Below the pieces are notes generated by a model that was not told the DNA's origin, ran no database searches, and saw only the letters and a list, made by a program, of their open reading frames with translations. The translations under genes were made by a program, and so were the position numbers. Positions 5,923 to 13,214 of a stretch of DNA of 20,749 nucleotides are shown piece by piece; the stretch's first letter is position 1, and the number at the start of each line of letters is the position of its first letter. Origin of the DNA: Prevotella sp. GTDB lineage: Bacteria; Bacteroidota; Bacteroidia; Bacteroidales; Bacteroidaceae. The stretch covers positions 1 through 20,749 of the forward strand of contig JAIJUV010000027.1 in assembly GCA_022732315.1 (NCBI GenBank), in the 5' to 3' direction.

Positions 5923-5954
5923 TTTGGACATTGGTGGAAAAAACATTAATTTTG
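5923..5954 (+). promoter_or_regulatory. Rightward promoter before the 35-residue peptide
   Basis: TTTG (5923-5926), 20-bp spacer, TAATTTTG (5947-5954): an exact consensus match. It diverges from the hicAB promoter and marks the switch from leftward to rightward genes. RNA would start near 5961, about 24 bases before ATG 5985. Confidence 0.65.
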
Positions 5955-5984
5955 CATCGGTTATACGAAATAATATATTAAGGT

Positions 5985-6092
5985 ATGGAAGAAAAAGCTC
6001 TCGCTTTAAACATAGCCCTGGTGCTGGTTGCGCTTCTATTCCCCCTCAATTTTCTCCCATTTTGCCCCAATTTTCATCAGATATTCATTTGA
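5985..6092 (+). CDS. Predicted 35-residue hydrophobic peptide
   Basis: ATG at 5985, about 24 bases after a predicted transcription start, opens a 35-codon frame: MEEKALALNIALVLVALLFP, then LNFLPFCPNFHQIFI and TGA. After a short charged head, residues 5-26 are strongly hydrophobic, so it could be a membrane microprotein. I know no homologue. The gene-free stretch 5783-6207 otherwise holds only the hicAB promoter and operator and the tetR promoter. It may equally be a leader peptide, or chance coding in the tetR leader; nothing outside the promoter match and composition supports translation. Confidence 0.35.
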   Translation: MEEKALALNIALVLVALLFPLNFLPFCPNFHQIFI

Positions 6093-6125
6093 TTTTCACC
6101 ATATTCCATTTTTTAACACTAAATA

Positions 6126-6157
6126 TTTGCGTATATCGAATAAAACCACTACTTTTG
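6126..6157 (+). promoter_or_regulatory. tetR promoter
   Basis: TTTG (6126-6129), 20-bp spacer, TACTTTTG (6150-6157): exact consensus. Transcription would start near 6164, about 44 bases before the tetR ATG. The motif tgtgcaatcgtt follows at 6174-6185, inside the leader. Confidence 0.7.
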
Positions 6158-6173
6158 CACAATAATATTTTAA

Positions 6174-6185
6174 TGTGCAATCGTT
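6174..6185 (+). promoter_or_regulatory. Candidate TetR operator site 1
   Basis: tgtgcaatcgtt lies just after the predicted tetR transcription start. The same 12 bases occur at 6840-6851 as part of a dyad before fabG. Only one half of the dyad is kept here, so this would be a partial site. Confidence 0.4.
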
Positions 6186-6207
6186 TAATTAAAGGAAAGG
6201 CTTCGTT

Positions 6208-6804
6208 ATGTCAGTATCCAAAACAAGACAAAAACTTGTAGATGTCGCACGACAACTCTTTGCCAAGAATGGTATAGCAAATACAACAATGAATGATATT
6301 GCTGTAGCTTCTGGGAAGGGACGACGTACGCTCTATACTTATTTCAGTAGAAAGGAAGACGTCTATTACGCTGTAATAGAGTCAGAGTTGGAACGCCTTT
6401 CCGATAGATTGGATGAGGTGGCCAACTGCAAGATGCGTCCACAGAATAAGATTATCGAACTCATCTATACTCATCTCAGTATGATTAAGGAGACTGTGGT
6501 GCGTAATGGTAATTTGCGTGCTGAATTCTTCCGCAACATCTGGATGGTGGAGAAGGTGAGAAAGAACTTTGATGAGGATGAAATCGAAATCCTCCGTCGT
6601 ATCTATCGTGAGGGAAAAGATGCATGTGAGTTTGATATCGACAATGTAGATCTGGTTGCCGACATTACTCATTATTGTATCAAGGGCTTGGAAGTACCTT
6701 TCATCTATGGCCGTTTGGGACATGGCATGAATGTGGAGGCAAGCAAGCCGTTGGTTGCCAAGGTGGTTTATGGCGCCTTGGGTAAATCGGGATTGAAACT
6801 GTAA
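6208..6804 (+). CDS. TetR/AcrR family transcriptional regulator
   Basis: The 198-residue product has the TetR N-terminal DNA-binding domain at about 6-52: DVARQLFAKNGIANTTMNDI, then the recognition helix and anchor of the form GKGRRTLYTYFSRKEDVY. A helical ligand-binding and dimerisation domain of normal size follows (about 55-198), giving the usual family length. The ligand cannot be inferred. The gene stands 117 bp before a FabG-type reductase on the same strand. Bacteroidota often pair the two, so control of fatty-acid or related lipid synthesis is a reasonable guess. The matching motif in its own leader and before fabG suggests that it represses itself and its neighbour. ATG at 6208 was chosen because it follows the promoter and gives a standard N terminus; an upstream in-frame extension would run back through the promoter. 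Confidence 0.88.
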   Translation: MSVSKTRQKLVDVARQLFAKNGIANTTMNDIAVASGKGRRTLYTYFSRKEDVYYAVIESELERLSDRLDEVANCKMRPQNKIIELIYTHLSMIKETVVRNGNLRAEFFRNIWMVEKVRKNFDEDEIEILRRIYREGKDACEFDIDNVDLVADITHYCIKGLEVPFIYGRLGHGMNVEASKPLVAKVVYGALGKSGLKL

Positions 6805-6835
6805 TCGCAATCGTTCAAGGTTGATAGATGTTTCC

Positions 6836-6849
6836 CGATTGTGCAATCG
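6836..6849. promoter_or_regulatory. Candidate TetR operator site 2 before fabG
   Basis: CGATTG-TG-CAATCG is a perfect 6-bp dyad between tetR and fabG. Its right half with flanks (6840-6851) matches the motif in the tetR leader, and another caatcgtt half-site lies at 6808-6815. No clean consensus promoter was seen in 6805-6921, so fabG may be partly read through from tetR. Confidence 0.5.
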
Positions 6850-6921
6850 TTCATGAGAAAATCAATTTGATCATTCATCGATTATTTAAATAGATCATTA
6901 ATTTAATAAATACAAAAAGAA

Positions 6922-7680
6922 ATGGGATTATTAACAGGTAAGACAGCCCTTGTAACAGGTGCTGCTCGCGGCATCGGTAAGGCTGTCGCTATGAAATTTG
7001 CTTCTGAGGGTGCTAACATCGCATTCACAGACCTCGTACTCAATGATGATATGGCTGCAGGTTTGGAGGCTACCCGCAAGGAGATTGAGGCTCTCGGCGT
7101 AACATGCCGTGCATACGCTGGTAACGCTGCTGACTTCGAGGAGACAGAGAAGACAGTGAAGCAGATTCATGCTGATTTCGGTTCTATCGATATTCTCGTT
7201 AACAACGCTGGTATCACCAAGGATGGCTTGATGCTCCGTATGTCTGAGGCTCAGTGGGATGCTGTATTGAACGTAAACTTGAAGTCTGCTTTCAACTTTA
7301 TCCACGCTTGCTCTCCTATCATGCTCCGTCAGCGCAGCGGTTCTATCATCAACATGGCTTCTGTGGTAGGTGTTCATGGTAACGCAGGTCAGTGCAACTA
7401 TGCAGCTTCTAAGGCTGGTATGATTGCTTTGGCTAAGTCTATCGCTCAGGAGTTGGGTCCTAAGGGTGTTCGTGCCAACGCTGTAGCTCCTGGCTTCATC
7501 GAGACAGCCATGACAGCTCAGTTGCCAGAAGAAATCCGTAAGGACTGGATGAAGAAGATTCCTTTGCGCCGTGGTGGTCAGACAGAGGATATCGCTAACG
7601 TTTGTCTCTTCCTCGCTTCTGATATGTCTAGCTACGTAAGTGGTCAGGTTATTCAGATCGACGGTGGTATGAACATGTAA
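6922..7680 (+). CDS. fabG: 3-oxoacyl-[acyl-carrier-protein] reductase (short-chain dehydrogenase)
   Basis: The 252-residue product is a complete classical short-chain dehydrogenase: NAD(P)-binding TGAARGIG (12-19), NNAG (94-97), catalytic N119, S147, Y160 and K164 (YAASK), PGFIETAMT near 191-199, and a C terminus VSGQVIQIDGGMNM. Motifs and length fit FabG, which reduces 3-oxoacyl-ACP with NADPH in the cytoplasmic fatty-acid elongation cycle. Members acting on other 3-oxo or hydroxy substrates look alike, so the substrate is likely rather than proven. It follows a TetR regulator with a shared candidate operator and precedes a pseudouridine synthase gene by 27 bp, so the two may share a transcript. 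Codon use is strongly biased to a few codons (GCT, GGT, AAG), as in the glmM gene, which suggests high expression. Confidence 0.9.
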   Translation: MGLLTGKTALVTGAARGIGKAVAMKFASEGANIAFTDLVLNDDMAAGLEATRKEIEALGVTCRAYAGNAADFEETEKTVKQIHADFGSIDILVNNAGITKDGLMLRMSEAQWDAVLNVNLKSAFNFIHACSPIMLRQRSGSIINMASVVGVHGNAGQCNYAASKAGMIALAKSIAQELGPKGVRANAVAPGFIETAMTAQLPEEIRKDWMKKIPLRRGGQTEDIANVCLFLASDMSSYVSGQVIQIDGGMNM

Positions 7681-7707
7681 TCTATTGGCATCTGTTTTAA
7701 CAACAAC

Positions 7708-8376
7708 ATGCAGGTAGTTTACGAAGACAACCATATAATTATCGTCTCTAAGAGAAGTGGTGAAATCGTGCAGGGCGACAAGACCGGCGATGAGCCTCTC
7801 TCAGAGACGGTAAAACAGTATATCAAGGAGAAATACCAGAAACCGGGAAATGTATTCCTGGGTGTGGTGCATCGACTTGACCGTCCGGTTTCGGGACTCG
7901 TGGTGTTTGCCAAGACTTCGAAGGCACTGAGCCGACTGAACACCATGTTCAGGGATGGCGAGGTTCACAAGACCTATTGGGCGATTGTGAAGAACATGCC
8001 GAAGGAGACCGAGGCGACATTGACCCATTGGATTGTAAGAAACGAGAAGCAGAACAAGAGCTACGCTTACGACCATGAGGTGAAGAACTCGAAGAAGGCG
8101 ATATTGAAGTATAAGGTGATAGGTCATACCGATCATTATACACTTCTGGAAGTGAACCTGATGACGGGAAGACATCATCAGATCAGATGTCAGTTGGCTA
8201 AGATGGGATGCCCTATCAAGGGCGACCTGAAATACGGTTCCCCTCGCAGCAATGCTGACGGCAGTATCTCGCTTCTTTCGCACAGGGTAGAGTTTGTGCA
8301 TCCCGTATCGAAGGAAACCATCGTGGTGGAGGCTCCTCTGCCAGACGATAATTTATGGAGAGCTATCGCCCCTTGA
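7708..8376 (+). CDS. RluA family RNA pseudouridine synthase
   Basis: The 222-residue product carries the RluA signature VVHRLDRPVSGLVVFAK, with the catalytic aspartate at D58 and the arginine just before it. Later blocks TGRHHQIRCQLA and GDLKYGS are typical of the same family. It starts almost directly with the catalytic domain (YEDNHIIIVSKRSGEIVQ), so it lacks the N-terminal S4 RNA-binding domain of RluC/RluD types; this fits the short members that modify one rRNA or tRNA site. The target uridine cannot be told from the sequence. The gene begins 27 bp after fabG with no promoter seen between, so co-transcription is likely. There is no obvious functional tie to the lipid gene. Confidence 0.88.
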   Translation: MQVVYEDNHIIIVSKRSGEIVQGDKTGDEPLSETVKQYIKEKYQKPGNVFLGVVHRLDRPVSGLVVFAKTSKALSRLNTMFRDGEVHKTYWAIVKNMPKETEATLTHWIVRNEKQNKSYAYDHEVKNSKKAILKYKVIGHTDHYTLLEVNLMTGRHHQIRCQLAKMGCPIKGDLKYGSPRSNADGSISLLSHRVEFVHPVSKETIVVEAPLPDDNLWRAIAP

Positions 8377-8389
8377 TGAAAATCGGGGG

Positions 8390-8458
8390 AGTTAGTTTCT
8401 CATGATTCTCGCAGAGATGATGAATCCCTAGGAATTCATCATACTCCAAATACTAACT
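8390..8458 (+). other. Folded spacer/leader before tamB
   Basis: Within the 117-bp gap between the pseudouridine synthase gene and tamB, atgatgaat (8417-8425) pairs perfectly with attcatcat (8434-8442). An outer pair, agttagt (8390-8396) with actaact (8452-8458), encloses it. There is no T-run, so it is not a standard terminator. A near-consensus -7 box, TATTTTTA (8476-8483), follows, but no matching -33 box was found. Confidence 0.4.
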
Positions 8459-8493
8459 TATTGATTCGTTCTGAATATTTTTAGTAAAATAAC

Positions 8494-11400
8494 ATGCTTA
8501 TGAGGAAGTATGCGAAGTGGGTGGGTGTGGCACTTCTGATTCCATTCCTGCTTATCATATTGTTGGCTGTGTTGCTTTACTTGCCTCCTGTACAGAATTG
8601 GGCGGTGAAGCAAGTAGCTTCTTATGCTTCTGAATCGACGGGCATGGATATTTCTGTAAAGGAAGTAAAGCTTGTCTTCCCTCTTAAGCTGGGAGTGGAA
8701 GGTGTAAAGGTTTTGCAACCAGTCGATTCGCTCAGGAACAGCCCTAACTTAACTTTAAGAAACAGAAAAGATACCGTAGCCGACATCCAGAAGATGGTGG
8801 TAGATGTGCAATTGCTGCCCCTCTTCAGTAATCAGGTGATGGTTGATGAGCTGAACTTCACGAAGATGAAGGTGAATACCACCAATTTCATCCACGAGGC
8901 CCGGATCAAGGGCGATGTGGGCAAACTCCAGTTGAAGGCACATGGCATAGATCTGGGCAAGGAGCGTGTGAACGTGAACCATGCGCTTATAGCTGATGCC
9001 AGACTATCGGTGGAACTGAGCGATACCGTTCCGCCAGATACCACGCCAAGCAGCAATTACTGGAAGATCAACATACAGCAGCTTAAACTAAAGAACACCG
9101 ACTTTACCTTACACATGCCTGGAGATACCCTCCAGGTGAATGCTTACATGGGTGATGCGCTGGCTCGCACCACCTATCTCGACCTGTATAAAGGTCTCTA
9201 CCAGATTAGACATCTGGATTGGAAGAACGGCAGGGTGAACTACGATCAGAATTACGTGCGTCCTGTTTCGGGAATGGACTTCAATCATCTTGCCTTCTCC
9301 GACATGGCTTTGAAGGCAGATTCCTTCTATTTCTGTGATTCCAAGCTTGACATCAAGATAAAGGAAGCCAAACTGAAAGAGAAATGTGGCTTGAAGATAG
9401 ACCAGCTTGCTGGCCGCTTTGTGATGGATTCTTTGAAGATGCAGCTGCTGGATATGGCACTTCGCACGCCGGTTTCCAACCTGCAGGCTTCCGTAGATAT
9501 GGATTTGAATGCCTTCGACGAGAAAGCGCCAGGAAAGCTGATGGCCCAGGTGAAGGGATCCCTGGGTCGTTCCGACCTCTTCCTCTTCTTGGGTGATGCA
9601 CTGCCCAAGCCGATGAAGAACCGCTGGCCTTACTATCCGATGAAGCTGGAAGGAACCTTCAGGGGCAACATGCAGCGTGCCTCTTTCTCGGGAGTGAAGA
9701 TAGATTTGCCAACCGTCTTCCATTTGGCCTCTGATGGCGTCATCGCCAATATGCACGATATGGATCGCTTCAAGGCAAACATCAACCTGAAGGCGAAGAC
9801 CTATAATTTAGGTATGGTTACCGCCATGCTCGACCCGTCGCTGATGCAGGAAATCCGCATACCAAACGGCATCGGCATCCAGGGCAATCTGAAGATGGAC
9901 GGTACGAAGTATGGAGCCAGGCTGGCGCTTACCGAGGGTAGGGGAAGCATGAAGGTGGATGCCACCGTCGATGCCAAGACCCGCAAGGATGGCAGCATCG
10001 ACATGAATCGCCTGGCTTATCAGGCTAGAATCCATGCACGCAATATTCAGGCGCAGCATTTCCTGCCAAAACAGGAACTCTATACCTTTACCGGAGATGT
10101 GGAAGCCAGGGGTATGGGCATCGACTTCCTATCGCCAAGAACCCGATTGTTGGCAAAGGCAAAGGTGAGCCAGTTGCATTATGGCAAGTATAACCTCCAT
10201 CATGTATTGGCAGACGCACAGATAGCCAATGGTAAGATTCACGCCAAGCTGGATAGCAAGAACGAACTGCTGGATGGCGTGATTTCGGTAGATGCCCTGG
10301 CTAGTACCAAGAAATTGCAGGCTACTTTGGTAGCCGACGTGCGCCATGCTGATATGTATGAGTTGCAGGTTACCAAGAAGCCGGTTTCAGCATCGCTTTG
10401 CGGGCATATTGATATGCATTCTGACTTGAAGGACAGTCATCAGGTTTGGGCTTTGATGGATGATATCACGATACGTACGCCAGACAGCATCTATCGTCCG
10501 GGCGGTATGAACGTTGATATCAAGACCAGCAGGGATACCACCCATGCCATTGCCGCATGTGGCGATTTCCGTCTGAACATGGATGCACATGGTGGCTATG
10601 AGAAGCTTCTGGACCAGGTGATGGGATTGCAGAAAGAATTGGTTTCCCAATTCAAAAACCATCATATTGACCAGGTGAAGATTCGAAACAGTTTCCCGCT
10701 TGGTCATATCTATCTCACTACGGGTAAGAATAACTTCATCTCGCGCTTCATCCAGTATATGGGATACAACTTCAAGTCGGCGGAGATGGATTTCAATTCT
10801 TCTCCTGTAGCCGGACTTGAGGGTTATCTCAACATCGATTCGCTGGTGGCCAGCGGCATGCAGATAGATACCATCCGTGCCACGGTTCATACCCAGTCGG
10901 ACACCATCCGCTATTCGGCTCGCATACAGAACAACAGGAATAATCCGCAGTATGTGTTCCGTGCCCTGCTGGATGGAGAGGTGCAGGATTTGGGTTCCAA
11001 CCTGAAGGCACGTATCTATGATGCCAACAACCGCCTGGGAGTGGACGTGGGTCTGGCTGCCATGTTGCAGCCTAACGGTGTGAAGCTTACCCTTATTGAC
11101 CCGCATCCGGTGTTGGGATACAAGAAATTTACAGCCAATGAGGATAACTATCTGATGTTGGCTGACGATGGCCGTGTATCTGCCAACCTGGTGTTGAGAG
11201 GGTCGGGCGGAATGGGTATGCGTGTTTATTCCAACGATGAGAACGAAGATGCATTGCAGGATATCACTGTCAGCATGAGCCAGTTTAATCTCGACAAGGT
11301 GCTGAGTGTGATTCCTTATATGCCTGATATTTCGGGTATCATGGATGGTGACTTCCACGTGATACAGACCAAGGATGAGTTGTCGGTATCTTCAAACCTG

Positions 11401-13212
11401 AAGATAGACAACATGGTATACGAGAAATGTCCGATGGGAAATGTCGGTTCCGAATTCACCTATATGCCAAAGAGCGACGGATCGCACTATGTGGATGGTA
11501 TCCTGACCTATAATGGCGAGGAAGTAGCCACGGTTACGGGTACCTACAAGTCAGGAGGCGCAGGCGAGCTCGATGCCGAAGTAGGTTTGGAGCGACTGCC
11601 TCTGCACTTTATCAACGGTTTTATTCCCGACCAGCTGATGGGTCTGAAGGGATATGGAGAAGGCAAGCTGACCATGAAGGGAGCGTTGAGCAACCTGGAT
11701 ATGGATGGCGAGGTATATCTGGATTCTGCTTATCTGGTGAGTGTGCCATACGGCATCTCCATGCGATTTGCCAATGACCCAGTGCGCATCATCGACAGTA
11801 AGCTGCTCTTCGAGAACTTCATGATGTATGCCAACAACGAGAGTCCGCTGAATATTCAGGGCGACCTGGATTTCACGAATGTGGAGAACATGAAACTCAA
11901 TGTGCGCATGCGTGCCCAGAACTTCCTGCTCATCGATGCCAAGGAGAATGCCCGTTCGGAGGCTTTCGGAAAGGCGTATGTCAACTTCTATGGCAGTATG
12001 CAGGGAGCCTTGAACAATCTGAAGATGATGGGTAAGATTGATGTATTGGGCAAGACCGATATGACCTACGTACTGCGTGAGTCGGAGTTGACCACCGATA
12101 CCCAATTGGAAGAGCTGGTGAAGTTCACCGATTTCAAGAGTGGTAAGCAGGTGGTGGTAGCCAAGCCAACCCTGGAGGGTTTCGATATGCTGATGAGCAT
12201 CTCCATCGATGAGTCTGCCCATATCTTGTGTGCTCTGAATGCAGAGAAGACCAACTATGTGGATTTGTTGGGTGGTGGCGACTTGCAGATGAGATATAAT
12301 ACGGTGGATGGCATCCGTCTGACGGGTAGATACACCCTGAGTGATGGCGAGATGAAATACTCGCTGCCTATCATTCCGCTGAAGACCTTTAATATCCAGG
12401 ATGGAAGTTACATTCAGTTTACCGGCGATCCATTCAATCCTACCCTGAGCATCACGGCTACGGAGGACATCAAGACCACCGTGAACGAAGGTGAGGGCAG
12501 TGGACGATCGGTGGATTTCATCTGCGGTGTGAAACTGAGCCAGACTCTGGAAAAGCCGGGCATCCAGTTTATCATCTCCGCATCGAACGACCAGACCGTG
12601 CAGGATGAGTTAAACTCGATGAGCGTAGAGGAGCGAGGCAAGATAGCCATCACGATGCTGGCATCGGGCATGTATCTGGCGAGTGGTTCAACGAGCTCGT
12701 TCTCGATGAACAGCGCCCTGACTTCCTTCCTCAATTCGGAAATCAACAATATCGCAGGTACAGCCATGCGAAGCATCGGACTCGATGTGGGCATGACGGT
12801 AGATAACCAGACCAATGCGGCGGGTTCCGTGCATACCGACTACAACTTCAAGTTTGCCAAGCGATTCTTCAACAATCGCCTGAGCTTTACCGTGGGCGGA
12901 CAGGTTTCTACGGGAGCCGAGTTGGATAATGCGAATTACAACAAGAACGAATCGTTCTTCAACAATGTCGAGGTGCAGTATCGTCTGAACGAAGGTGCCA
13001 GCATGTATGTCCGTGCCTTCTACAACGCCAACACCTACGATTGGCTGGAAGGACAGATTGGCGAATATGGTGCCGGTTTCACCTGGCGCAGAAAGCTCTC
13101 GAAGTTCACGGATATCTTCCGTTTGAAGGCAGACAGGCAGGATTCCAACCTCATGCCGAATTCAAGAATGAAGAGGAATTCCGTCAGTAAAGATTCAATT
13201 AAAAACAAGTAA
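8494..13212 (+). CDS. tamB: TamB family translocation and assembly module protein (AsmA-like, DUF490)
   Basis: This 1572-residue protein has an N-terminal signal anchor (about 9-30: WVGVALLIPFLLIILLAVLL) and then a very long run of beta-rich AsmA/TamB-type sequence. The C-terminal part (about 1090-1520) has the TamB/DUF490 character, with GDLQMRYNTVDGIRLTGRYT, then PLKTFNIQDGSYIQFTGDPF, and a late stretch resembling outer-membrane barrel strands. Family knowledge: TamB is anchored in the inner membrane, spans the periplasm as a hydrophobic groove and works with an outer-membrane Omp85 partner. Roles in inserting outer-membrane proteins and moving phospholipids are both proposed. The partner is encoded 2 bp downstream. 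ATG 8494 and ATG 8500 are both possible; the second gives a tidier MRKYAKW start. It is longer than the E. coli protein (about 1260 residues). Confidence 0.9.
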   Translation: MLMRKYAKWVGVALLIPFLLIILLAVLLYLPPVQNWAVKQVASYASESTGMDISVKEVKLVFPLKLGVEGVKVLQPVDSLRNSPNLTLRNRKDTVADIQKMVVDVQLLPLFSNQVMVDELNFTKMKVNTTNFIHEARIKGDVGKLQLKAHGIDLGKERVNVNHALIADARLSVELSDTVPPDTTPSSNYWKINIQQLKLKNTDFTLHMPGDTLQVNAYMGDALARTTYLDLYKGLYQIRHLDWKNGRVNYDQNYVRPVSGMDFNHLAFSDMALKADSFYFCDSKLDIKIKEAKLKEKCGLKIDQLAGRFVMDSLKMQLLDMALRTPVSNLQASVDMDLNAFDEKAPGKLMAQVKGSLGRSDLFLFLGDALPKPMKNRWPYYPMKLEGTFRGNMQRASFSGVKIDLPTVFHLASDGVIANMHDMDRFKANINLKAKTYNLGMVTAMLDPSLMQEIRIPNGIGIQGNLKMDGTKYGARLALTEGRGSMKVDATVDAKTRKDGSIDMNRLAYQARIHARNIQAQHFLPKQELYTFTGDVEARGMGIDFLSPRTRLLAKAKVSQLHYGKYNLHHVLADAQIANGKIHAKLDSKNELLDGVISVDALASTKKLQATLVADVRHADMYELQVTKKPVSASLCGHIDMHSDLKDSHQVWALMDDITIRTPDSIYRPGGMNVDIKTSRDTTHAIAACGDFRLNMDAHGGYEKLLDQVMGLQKELVSQFKNHHIDQVKIRNSFPLGHIYLTTGKNNFISRFIQYMGYNFKSAEMDFNSSPVAGLEGYLNIDSLVASGMQIDTIRATVHTQSDTIRYSARIQNNRNNPQYVFRALLDGEVQDLGSNLKARIYDANNRLGVDVGLAAMLQPNGVKLTLIDPHPVLGYKKFTANEDNYLMLADDGRVSANLVLRGSGGMGMRVYSNDENEDALQDITVSMSQFNLDKVLSVIPYMPDISGIMDGDFHVIQTKDELSVSSNLKIDNMVYEKCPMGNVGSEFTYMPKSDGSHYVDGILTYNGEEVATVTGTYKSGGAGELDAEVGLERLPLHFINGFIPDQLMGLKGYGEGKLTMKGALSNLDMDGEVYLDSAYLVSVPYGISMRFANDPVRIIDSKLLFENFMMYANNESPLNIQGDLDFTNVENMKLNVRMRAQNFLLIDAKENARSEAFGKAYVNFYGSMQGALNNLKMMGKIDVLGKTDMTYVLRESELTTDTQLEELVKFTDFKSGKQVVVAKPTLEGFDMLMSISIDESAHILCALNAEKTNYVDLLGGGDLQMRYNTVDGIRLTGRYTLSDGEMKYSLPIIPLKTFNIQDGSYIQFTGDPFNPTLSITATEDIKTTVNEGEGSGRSVDFICGVKLSQTLEKPGIQFIISASNDQTVQDELNSMSVEERGKIAITMLASGMYLASGSTSSFSMNSALTSFLNSEINNIAGTAMRSIGLDVGMTVDNQTNAAGSVHTDYNFKFAKRFFNNRLSFTVGGQVSTGAELDNANYNKNESFFNNVEVQYRLNEGASMYVRAFYNANTYDWLEGQIGEYGAGFTWRRKLSKFTDIFRLKADRQDSNLMPNSRMKRNSVSKDSIKNK

Positions 13213-13214
13213 TC

